This document shows positions 16,046 through 22,166 of a stretch of 23,551 nt of DNA, in pieces. This DNA is from Chloroflexota bacterium. Lineage in GTDB: Bacteria > Chloroflexota > Anaerolineae > JACRMK01. Positions within the stretch are counted from its first letter, which is position 1; each line of letters opens with the position of its first letter. The notes under the pieces are model-generated. The model was not told where the DNA came from. It searched no databases and saw nothing but the letters and a program-made list of their open reading frames with translations. The DNA is taken from contig JACQEC010000042.1 in the NCBI GenBank assembly GCA_016200765.1, forward strand, positions 1-23,551. The letters are read 5' to 3'. Position numbers and translations under genes: made by a program.

Positions 16046-17035
16046 CTATGCTGCCCCTTCGCGATGGTTCAGCGGGTGCGCGTAGACATGCTCATGAAGT
16101 GCCTCCGGCGCTGGCGCATGGCTTTGGTCGGCAAAGACGGCGACAGCTTCGATAACCTTACTCACGTCGTGATCAATCTGCTCCAAGCCACCCTCGTCCA
16201 GGATGCCTTGGCTTTCCAGCTGCTTCCCCAACATCAGGATGGGGTCCTGTTCACGATACCGGTCCACTTCGTCCTTACTTCGATACCGCTCGGGATCACC
16301 CATCGAATGACCTGGAAACCGGTAGCACATGGCTTCGATCAAGTAGGGCCCCTGACCTGACCGGACGTGGGCGACTGCAAGCGCCGCGGCTTCATAGACC
16401 GTTGAAATATTCATGCCATCTATGCGAGTGGCCGGGATATTATAGGCGCAGGCTTTTGCGGCTACGGAAGGTACGGCGGATGCGCGCTCGACCGCTGTTC
16501 CCATGCCGTACAGGTTATTTTCGCACAAAAACACCACGGGCAGTTTCCACAGCGATGCCAAGTTAAGGGCTTCGTGAAAATAGCCGATATTCGTAGACCC
16601 CTCGCCAAAGATGCACAGGACCACCCGATTTTCATCCAGATACTGCGCCGATAACGCCAAGCCCACGGCCAGCGCGATATGCCCGCCTACAATACCATAG
16701 CCGCCCCAAAACCCCTTGGACACGTCGGCCAGATGCATCGAGCCGCCCTTGCCCCCGGAAACCCCTGTCGCACGGCCTAATAGTTCCGCCATTAACCGCT
16801 TTGGGTCGAGTCCGCGCGCAAGCGCATGTCCGTGGTCACGGTAATGGGTCACAATGTAATCTTGTGGCTCCAGCGCGGCAATCGCGCCAACGCCGACCGC
16901 TTCTTCGCCAATATAGAGGTGGAGGAACCCGCCGATTTTGCCTTCACGATAAAAGTCCGCCGCTCGCTCTTCAAACCTGCGAATGAGGACCATTTGGCGA
17001 TACATGCTGACCAAGCGGTCCTGGTTCAAATCCAT
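16046..17035 (-). CDS. pdhA: Pyruvate (2-oxoacid) dehydrogenase E1 component, alpha subunit
   Basis: Alpha subunit of the E1 enzyme; it binds thiamine diphosphate together with the beta subunit. The cofactor motif is present as GEGS...CENN (144-147 to 171-174), with Glu in place of the more common Asp of GDG. GGKGGSMHLADVSKGFWGGY and the RYRSKDEVDRYREQDPI region are also standard. Length 329. ATG at 17035 is preceded by a strong GGGGGAGG three bases upstream. It follows a small membrane protein gene by 30 bases. The 1-2-3 order alpha, beta, E2 without E3 resembles many acetoin/pyruvate dehydrogenase operons in Gram-positive and Chloroflexota-type genomes. Confidence 0.95.
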   Translation of the reverse strand: MDLNQDRLVSMYRQMVLIRRFEERAADFYREGKIGGFLHLYIGEEAVGVGAIAALEPQDYIVTHYRDHGHALARGLDPKRLMAELLGRATGVSGGKGGSMHLADVSKGFWGGYGIVGGHIALAVGLALSAQYLDENRVVLCIFGEGSTNIGYFHEALNLASLWKLPVVFLCENNLYGMGTAVERASAVPSVAAKACAYNIPATRIDGMNISTVYEAAALAVAHVRSGQGPYLIEAMCYRFPGHSMGDPERYRSKDEVDRYREQDPILMLGKQLESQGILDEGGLEQIDHDVSKVIEAVAVFADQSHAPAPEALHEHVYAHPLNHREGAA

Positions 17036-17065
17036 GTGCCTCCCCCGAGTGCTGCACTGCTGTCG

Positions 17066-17302
17066 TTATTTTGCCACTCTCCCGGACGGTTTACCCAGAG
17101 CGGCAATCGTCCGAGCTAGAGTCAAGCCTGTCACACCCACCTTGAACAGATCTTCCAAGGTTACCGGTCGCGATGCGGCGTGCGGGCTAACCGCGATTCC
17201 GCTATCGTCCCGCGTCATCCGCATCAACCAAACGATCACGCCGCCAGCGACTGCGCCCAGCACCATTGTCCCTACGATAATTCGACCCTCGCGCGCGTCC
17301 AT
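17066..17302 (-). CDS. Small membrane protein, unknown function
   Basis: A 78-residue protein with one hydrophobic segment near residues 8-26 (IIVGTMVLGAVAGGVIVWLM) and a basic cytoplasmic-type tail. I do not recognise a family; the layout is loosely like YtxH-type small membrane proteins. ATG at 17302 is preferred over the in-frame TTG at 17314 because GAGAGG lies four bases before it. It sits between another small membrane protein gene (19 bases upstream) and pdhA, so it is expressed with them. The good ribosome site and tight packing support it as a real gene. Confidence 0.6.
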   Translation of the reverse strand: MDAREGRIIVGTMVLGAVAGGVIVWLMRMTRDDSGIAVSPHAASRPVTLEDLFKVGVTGLTLARTIAALGKPSGRVAK

Positions 17303-17321
17303 TGCACCTCTCAATGACTCA

Positions 17322-17612
17322 TCAATGACCGGTAAGCCAATCCATCACTTGCTGAAAGTGGTACTGGGCTCGAGCCGTGACGCTGGTTGTCGCAATAATC
17401 GGGCGCGCCACCGCAAGCGAGGCCTGCTCAACCAGTAAACTGGCGCGCGTCAGCCATGCCGACGACTGACGTAGCCAATGCACCACGCTGGGCCGCAGTT
17501 TCCGCACGCCCCGAACGGCGAAATAGAACCCAAGCCCCGGCGCGAGCATAACCGCGATGGTGATTACGAAAAAATATATTAACGCCAGATCGCGCGCCGC
17601 TGCGAGCATCAT
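17322..17612 (-). CDS. Small membrane protein, unknown function
   Basis: About 96 residues starting at ATGATG (17612/17609), which overlaps the TGA of the GHMP kinase gene and has GAGG just upstream, a translational-coupling arrangement. A hydrophobic segment spans residues 8-33 (LALIYFFVITIAVMLAPGLG), followed by a basic patch and an amphipathic C-terminal half with no recognised motif. The open frame extends further upstream inside the kinase gene, but that part is an out-of-frame shadow with odd composition. I do not recognise the family. It lies in the cluster between the sugar kinase and pdhA. Confidence 0.6.
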   Translation of the reverse strand: MMLAAARDLALIYFFVITIAVMLAPGLGFYFAVRGVRKLRPSVVHWLRQSSAWLTRASLLVEQASLAVARPIIATTSVTARAQYHFQQVMDWLTGH

Positions 17613-18676
17613 GCCTCTGCACCAGCACCCGGATGCAAGGTCAATTCGAGGCACTGCACGTCTAGCAGGCGCGGCAGCTCCTGAATGAGCTCTCGCTGCG
17701 CCTTGGCGCTGTGTGCAACCAGTTGCGCACAACCATCACCTTGAGAGCCAACGCCCTTTCCGCCCCACGAGCGCGCGCGGACAAACGAATGATCAAGCAC
17801 CCCATGAAGCTTTGGCGCCGCGAGCTCATCCGGGCATGCCGGCGCAACCCAGCCATCAAACACGGCTTGGGCCTCGTGCATCAACGCCCCAAGCGCTGGC
17901 GAATCACTCGCCTCCAGCGCAACCCGCGCCCGCTCGACGAGTAAAGCATTTTGTCGCCCCAGCGCGTCCCGCACCCGTGCCCCGACCGCCGAGCAGTCAT
18001 CGGTAAACGCCGCGTTCAAGCTCTGGAGAATCTTGCGTGTGTTCTTGCCGCGCATCAAATCCACGATAACCAGGTAGAGAGGAGCCGACAGCGTCAGGGT
18101 CTGTACCTCCATCTCATCCCCATCAAAACGCAGAAGCGTGGGTGTGCGGCCAAAAGCGCAGGCCTGATCCATACGGCCACAGCGTGAACCCGCCAGGATT
18201 TCTCCTTGATATGCACACTCCATCTCTTCACGGGTTGATAAACCCAGTCCATAGACTCGATTCAGCGCCCGCGCTGTGAGCACGCAGATGGCCGCGGAGG
18301 ATGACAAGCCCTTGCGGATAGGTAAATCCATTGCGGTGGTGTGGATATGGAGACCGCCTACGCGAAAGCGCTCGCGCATGTAGGCTACGACTCCAGCGCA
18401 GTACGCATAAAAGCCACCACCGTGCGCGACCGATTCAAGCTCTAACCCAATCGGCACTTGAAACCGATTTGGCGCGGAGTCGAGCCGTAACGAGGTCTCG
18501 ATGAGCATGTGCGCGGCCTCGGGCTTTACCTTTGCGCGAATACCCTGATTAGTTCCGACCACCAAACAATAACCCGGCGCCGAAGCTCGACCTTCCGTCC
18601 GATATGCGCCTGCCCAGTCTGAGTGCTCACCCAGCAAGCACAACCGCCCCGGTACGAATAGCTCCACCTCGCTCAT
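17609..18676 (-). CDS. GHMP-family sugar kinase (galactokinase-like)
   Basis: A cytoplasmic small-molecule kinase of the galactokinase/homoserine/mevalonate/phosphomevalonate fold. The N-terminal signature PGRLCLLGEHSDWAG (9-23) is galactokinase-like, though Trp replaces the usual Tyr after Asp. The ATP loop LPIRKGLSSSAAI is at 118-130, Asp170 in GRMDQACAFG is the likely catalytic base, and SQGDGCAQLVA is the third GHMP motif near residue 300. Length 355. The substrate is not evident; galactose, another hexose or a uronate are possible. ATG overlaps the TGA of the AhpD-like gene (ATGA), and its own stop overlaps the next gene, so it is firmly in the cluster. Its presence beside a peroxidase and a pyruvate dehydrogenase has no obvious explanation. 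Confidence 0.82.
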   Translation of the reverse strand: MSEVELFVPGRLCLLGEHSDWAGAYRTEGRASAPGYCLVVGTNQGIRAKVKPEAAHMLIETSLRLDSAPNRFQVPIGLELESVAHGGGFYAYCAGVVAYMRERFRVGGLHIHTTAMDLPIRKGLSSSAAICVLTARALNRVYGLGLSTREEMECAYQGEILAGSRCGRMDQACAFGRTPTLLRFDGDEMEVQTLTLSAPLYLVIVDLMRGKNTRKILQSLNAAFTDDCSAVGARVRDALGRQNALLVERARVALEASDSPALGALMHEAQAVFDGWVAPACPDELAAPKLHGVLDHSFVRARSWGGKGVGSQGDGCAQLVAHSAKAQRELIQELPRLLDVQCLELTLHPGAGAEA

Positions 18677-19272
18677 ACAGTCTCGAGTGCCTTCTTCAGC
18701 AAATCGGCGCGACCCGGGGTGACCCGCTCAACCGGCTCGAAGTCTGACTCGGGGTCAATGCCCACCGCGTCCGCTACCCGGTTGATGTAATTAAAATAGG
18801 CCGTAATGTGCACAATATCCAGCAAGTCTTTGTCGCTAAAACCGCAAGCCCGCAGCCGATCCAGATCGGCAGGCGTCATCGAGCTTGGATGCAGCGTGCT
18901 CTTTTCCGCGAACTCCAGCATGGCTCTGGTCGCCGCGTCAATCGTCGCCGTCCGAAAGTCGGTCTTGATCGCTCTGACCAATTCATCATCGTGACACTCT
19001 TCCCGGAGGTCGTGGGCGTGTGCCTCAATTCAGTAATAGCAGTTGTTGACCCGTGACACGGCTACGGCAATCATTTCACGCTGTGCGCGGGTCAGCCCCG
19101 ACGGCCCCATCATCAGAGTCTTATAGAGCTGGATCGAAGTACGCAATACTTCGGGTTTCAGGCTCATGCTGATGACCAGGTTCCATACTTTGCCCGCGCG
19201 CTCGATAGCCGCCTCATACTGCCGCTTCAGCGACCCGCTCGCTGTCTCAATAGGAATCGTCTTAATCCACAT
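18673..19272 (-). CDS. AhpD-like alkylhydroperoxidase, candidate selenoprotein with in-frame TGA
   Basis: Carboxymuconolactone-decarboxylase/AhpD-fold protein ('peroxidase-related enzyme' type), about 199 residues if TGA at 19032-19030 is read through. The part before the TGA (residues 1-80) ends VSRVNNCYY; the part after continues in the same frame with IEAHAHDLREE and a normal C-terminal half (FSDKDLLDIVHITAYFNYINR, then VADAVGIDPESDFEPV). The TGA falls exactly on the second Cys of C-x2-C-x3-H: Glu66, Cys78, residue 81 (TGA), His85. The spacing equals Glu118, Cys130, Cys133, His137 of mycobacterial AhpD, where Cys133 is the peroxidatic residue, so selenocysteine there is chemically sensible. 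A hairpin follows the TGA. GAGG lies seven bases before the ATG. It is followed by an ATGA overlap with the kinase. The alternative is a nonsense mutation or sequencing error. Confidence 0.8.
18993..19032 (-). promoter_or_regulatory. Candidate bacterial SECIS hairpin with Sec UGA codon
   Basis: On the minus strand, TGA is at 19032-19030. Eighteen bases later GACCTC (19011-19006) pairs with GAG-T-GTC (18999-18993, one bulged T) around a six-base loop CGGGAA (19005-19000). The loop starts 25 nt after the TGA and has a G in its first two positions, features expected of a bacterial SECIS. The stem is only six pairs, and I could not fold it computationally, so this is a candidate. Confidence 0.5.
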
Positions 19273-19324
19273 TCATACGCCTCGCGCGAAAAGTATTACA
19301 CGTTAATCGCCAACACGCTATATG

Positions 19325-19609
19325 CTATAAGAGTTCAATCTGATAGTCAAGCACGTTGACATCGCTTCGACCTTCCTCGATGCCCGCGACAACCTTGGTC
19401 AATAAGCCATGCACGTACGCCCCATCCGTCGAAACCGACACAATCGCCAAGGTCGCCCACTGCCACTTGTCATGCTCCCCCACCTCGGCCAGAGCCACAT
19501 TAAACGTCCGCCGTACTCGCGCCATAAGAGACTGCAGTACTCGGCGCTTACCCTTCAAGTCCTGGTTCGCGGGAATCTCTAACTCCAGCGTGCACACCCC
19601 AACAACCAT
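19325..19609 (-). CDS. DUF503 (YlxP-like) family protein
   Basis: A 94-residue conserved protein of unknown biochemical role; family members are often encoded near ribosome-maturation genes. The start MVVGVCTLELEIP, the LKGKRRVLQSLMARVRRTFN segment and VALAEVGEHDKWQWATLAIV are characteristic, and the protein ends IELL. The open frame runs further upstream, but ATG at 19609 is chosen because it gives the standard family N-terminus and lies six bases after a -10 element, indicating a leaderless transcript. It is the first gene of the minus-strand cluster that continues with the AhpD-like gene 52 bases downstream, and it is divergent from lepB. Confidence 0.85.
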   Translation of the reverse strand: MVVGVCTLELEIPANQDLKGKRRVLQSLMARVRRTFNVALAEVGEHDKWQWATLAIVSVSTDGAYVHGLLTKVVAGIEEGRSDVNVLDYQIELL

Positions 19610-19615
19610 GCGGGC

Positions 19616-19645
19616 ATTGTAACACACATTGGTGACGCCTCTCAA
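19616..19645 (-). promoter_or_regulatory. Promoter of the DUF503-AhpD-kinase-pdh cluster, leaderless
   Basis: Minus strand: -35 TTGAGA (19645-19640), an 18-bp spacer, and -10 TACAAT (19621-19616). The ATG of the DUF503 gene follows after exactly six bases, so transcription would begin at or next to the start codon. There is no Shine-Dalgarno sequence. The same hexamer-to-ATG spacing is seen at trmFO. Confidence 0.6.
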
Positions 19646-19666
19646 ATGGACAGAGGCTCGCCGACA

Positions 19667-19695
19667 TTGCAATCAAAGCGTGTATATACTATAAT
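19667..19695 (+). promoter_or_regulatory. Promoter of the lepB-BMC operon
   Basis: TTGCAA (19667-19672), a 17-bp spacer and a consensus TATAAT (19690-19695). This sigma-70-type promoter lies 27 bases before the TTG start of lepB, with GGAGGG in between. It stands back to back with the DUF503 promoter, the two -35 boxes being 21 bp apart. Confidence 0.7.
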
Positions 19696-19722
19696 GGGTT
19701 CGCTGATGGAGGGATTAACCCA

Positions 19723-20415
19723 TTGAACCAGAACGAAATGACATCCCCGCCCCGCGCCGATGCGCCGCCGGAGCCGGGGAACGAACTGGCGCCGCTGCCG
19801 GAGGCATCCGCTTGGACCGGGCTGCGCTCGTTTCTCCGCGAAACCCTAGAGACGATTGCGCTGACGCTCGTGATCTTTGTCGTCATCCGCGCCGGGGTGC
19901 AGAATTTTCGCATCGAAGGGTTCTCGATGGAGCCGAATTTTCACGACGGCCAGTACCTGCTCGTCAACAAGGTCGAATACCTGCTCCATCCACCCGAGCG
20001 CGGCGATGTCGTGGTATTCCGGTCACCGCAGAACCTGGAGCGCGACTTCATCAAGCGTGTCATCGGACTCCCGGGCGAAAGCGTCGAAATCCGCGAGGGG
20101 CGTGTATTGATTGACGGGCAGGCGCTCACACAGACGTATAACGTCAACCCAGCGTCCTATAACTACGGCCCGGCGAAGGTGGGACCCGATCAGCTGTTTG
20201 TGCTGGGCGACAACCGCAACAGCTCCAGCGACTCCCACTCATGGGGAATGCTCCCACACGCCGATGTGATCGGCAGGGCCTGGTTGTCGTACTGGCCGCC
20301 AGAGCACTGGGGAGTGATTCAGACGCCATCGTTCGCCTCAGCCGCCCCCGCCCCCCCCGAAGCGGGTGTGCCAGCGGCTACGCCTCTGTCCAACCGGACC
20401 CCGGCCTATCCATGA
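19723..20415 (+). CDS. lepB: Signal peptidase I
   Basis: Membrane serine protease that removes signal peptides from exported proteins. After a Pro/Ala-rich N-terminus there is one transmembrane helix (about 40-57, LETIALTLVIFVVIRAGV). Next come box B GFSMEPNFHDGQYLLVNK with catalytic Ser68, the RGDVVVFRSP segment, box D RDFIKRVIGLPGE with Lys111, and box E VLGDNRNSSSDSHSWG. The start is TTG at 19723, about nine bases after GGAGGG. Length 230; a Pro/Ala-rich tail follows the catalytic domain. The next gene (RpiB-like) begins four bases after its stop, so signal peptidase is the promoter-proximal gene of the microcompartment operon. Confidence 0.94.
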   Translation: MNQNEMTSPPRADAPPEPGNELAPLPEASAWTGLRSFLRETLETIALTLVIFVVIRAGVQNFRIEGFSMEPNFHDGQYLLVNKVEYLLHPPERGDVVVFRSPQNLERDFIKRVIGLPGESVEIREGRVLIDGQALTQTYNVNPASYNYGPAKVGPDQLFVLGDNRNSSSDSHSWGMLPHADVIGRAWLSYWPPEHWGVIQTPSFASAAPAPPEAGVPAATPLSNRTPAYP

Positions 20416-20419
20416 GCTT

Positions 20420-21184
20420 ATGATTTCCGAAGACGAGGTCCGCCAGCTCGTTCGACAGGCCGTAGGCCGCATTGTGGGCCCGGCCAGCATCGTATCAGCC
20501 ACAGGCTCGCCGCCAGTAGTTACCAGCGTGAAGCCGCCAGCTTCCCAGCCACGCCGCGCGCGCACGATTTACCAAGATGACATACGCCACGCGGCTGAGG
20601 GAAGCCAGCTAACCGTCCCAACCGATGCGCGTCTGACGCCGCTAGCCAGGGAGATGGCCCTTCAGCGCCGCGTGCGCATCAAAACAGCGCCGACGGAGCC
20701 ACCTACTGCCTCTACCCCACCGCACGGTACGGTCGCTATCGGCTCCGATCACGGCGGATTCGCCTTGAAAGAGGCGCTCAAGGGCTATTTGGTCGAGCTA
20801 GGCTTCAAACCTATAGATGTTGGAACGAACAATAGCAGCGAAGCCGTTGACTACCCCGACTTCGCTTTTTCCGTCGCCAGCCTGGTCGCCGAAGCCAAGA
20901 CCTGGCGAGGGATTATGATTGACGGAGCCGGCATCGGCTCGTGTATGGCCGCCAACAAAGTACCGGGGGTGCGGGCCTCGCTTTGTTACGACCTATCCTC
21001 CGCCTCCAACGCGCGCGAGCACAACGATGCCAATGTGCTGACGTTGGGCGGGCAACTGATCGGGTCGAACCTGGCCCGGCAAATCGTCAAGACGTGGCTC
21101 ACCACGCCGTTCGGCGGCGGCCGGCATGCTCGCCGCGTCAACAAGATTGGCGAGGTCGAGCAGCGCTTTATCAAGAGCCGGTAA
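20420..21184 (+). CDS. RpiB/LacAB-family isomerase-like protein with N-terminal BMC-type extension
   Basis: The C-terminal ~150 residues (103-250) are an RpiB/LacA/LacB sugar-phosphate isomerase fold: AIGSDHGGFALKEAL, YPDFAFSVA, AREHNDANVLTLGG (His201) and GGGRHARRVNKI. The position of the usual catalytic Cys (ICGTGIG in E. coli RpiB) reads IDGAGIGS, so Asp168 replaces Cys. Before the core are about 100 extra residues: a short amphipathic helix (ISEDEVRQLVRQAVGRIVG), a Pro-rich linker and a segment near 49-88 with LTPLAREMALQRRVRI. The latter resembles motifs in Eut-type microcompartment proteins (from memory). ATG at 20420 lies four bases after lepB. RpiB plus DeoC is the hallmark pair of 'sugar phosphate utilising' microcompartment loci. 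Substrate is unknown; ribose- or deoxyribose-phosphate handling is the family-based guess. Confidence 0.88.
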   Translation: MISEDEVRQLVRQAVGRIVGPASIVSATGSPPVVTSVKPPASQPRRARTIYQDDIRHAAEGSQLTVPTDARLTPLAREMALQRRVRIKTAPTEPPTASTPPHGTVAIGSDHGGFALKEALKGYLVELGFKPIDVGTNNSSEAVDYPDFAFSVASLVAEAKTWRGIMIDGAGIGSCMAANKVPGVRASLCYDLSSASNAREHNDANVLTLGGQLIGSNLARQIVKTWLTTPFGGGRHARRVNKIGEVEQRFIKSR

Positions 21185-21191
21185 GCGGTCC

Positions 21192-22097
21192 ATGCTAGAT
21201 CGTCTTCAAATCGAACAACTCGTCGAGCGGATCACGAAAGAAGTGATGATCGCGCTCTCCACGCAGACCGCCCCTATGCCCGCGGGCTGCGCCGACTGCA
21301 CCGGACAGTGCGCGGTTCAATGCGAGGCCGCACAGTCCATCATCGCGGCCGGCGCGAGCCGTCTCGCGCTCAGCGTGGGTGTCAAACAGGACCCTTCGGC
21401 GGTTGCGCATTTGATTGACCACACGCTGCTCAAGCCCGAGGCAACCGAAGATCAGATTGCTCAGTTGTGCTATGAGGCGCGCAAGCACCAGTTCATCGCG
21501 GTCTGTGTCAACCCCAACTGGGTGAGGCTGTGTAAACAACTCCTGCACGGGTCAAAGGTCAAGCTTGCGACCGTGATCGGTTTTCCGCTCGGCGCGCACG
21601 CCACCGAGACCAAGGTCTTCGAGGCGGCGCAAGCCATAAAGGATGGAGCCGACGAACTGGACATGGTGATCAACATCGGCGCGCTCAAAGCCGGCGATTT
21701 TGAGACGGTCGAGCGCGACATCCATGCGGTGGTCGAAGTTGCCCACACGCTCGGCGGGATCGTGAAAGTTATCATCGAGGCGGCTCTACTCAGCGATGAT
21801 GAGAAGACCCAAGCCTGTATCCTGGCGAAGGGTGCTGGGGCTGATTATGTTAAGACCTCCACGGGCTTTGGGCCCGGCGGCGCCACGGCTCACGACGTCG
21901 CGTTGATGCGCAGAACCGTCGGTGCTGGCCTTGGCGTTAAGGCCGCCGGTGGGATCAAGGATTTGGCAACCATGACCGAAATGGTCAAGGCGGGAGCGAC
22001 GCGTATCGGCGCCAGCGCCGGCGTCAAGATCGTACAGGAGGTCAGCGTCGCCGCCGCGGCTACCCCGTTGGCGGTTCCGGCTGCCAGCCGCGCTTAA
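21192..22097 (+). CDS. deoC: Deoxyribose-phosphate aldolase with N-terminal cysteine motif and likely encapsulation helix
   Basis: DeoC splits 2-deoxyribose-5-phosphate into glyceraldehyde-3-phosphate and acetaldehyde. The class I aldolase core starts near residue 72 (LIDHTLLKPEAT). It has ADELDMVINIGALKAG (Asp157), the Schiff-base Lys221 in DYVKTSTGFG, and Lys250 in GVKAAGGIK. The first ~70 residues are extra: an amphipathic helix (LDRLQIEQLVERITKEVMIAL), then a cysteine cluster Cys33-x2-Cys36-x3-Cys40-x3-Cys44, then a short linker. The helix is of the kind used to target cargo into microcompartments. The cysteines could bind a metal or Fe-S cluster, but that is speculative. Total 301 residues against about 220-260 normally. 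It starts seven bases after the RpiB-like gene. Shell genes follow, so acetaldehyde is the likely confined intermediate. Confidence 0.94.
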   Translation: MLDRLQIEQLVERITKEVMIALSTQTAPMPAGCADCTGQCAVQCEAAQSIIAAGASRLALSVGVKQDPSAVAHLIDHTLLKPEATEDQIAQLCYEARKHQFIAVCVNPNWVRLCKQLLHGSKVKLATVIGFPLGAHATETKVFEAAQAIKDGADELDMVINIGALKAGDFETVERDIHAVVEVAHTLGGIVKVIIEAALLSDDEKTQACILAKGAGADYVKTSTGFGPGGATAHDVALMRRTVGAGLGVKAAGGIKDLATMTEMVKAGATRIGASAGVKIVQEVSVAAAATPLAVPAASRA

Positions 22098-22166
22098 GAA
22101 GATTCCGCCGCGGCGACTGACGACCTGGATCGCAAGACAGATTCATTAGGTGGGTTAGGAGGCTGA

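Noticed and set aside
16046..17035. Possible inactivation of E1 alpha because the TPP motif reads GEG, not GDG.
   Set aside because: Glu can coordinate the magnesium similarly, the NN end of the motif is intact, and the rest of the protein is well conserved.
17613..17732. N-terminal extension of the 96-residue membrane protein up to 17732.
   Set aside because: It overlaps conserved C-terminal kinase codons, is rich in Cys/Arg/Ala shadow sequence, and the ATGATG at 17612 has GAGG upstream.
18673..18981. A separate 102-residue gene starting at 18981 (GTG-type start) after an independent 80-residue gene.
   Set aside because: Both pieces are halves of one AhpD-like protein in the same frame, and residues between the TGA and 18981 (IEAHAHDLREE) also match the family. 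One interrupted gene is the better reading.
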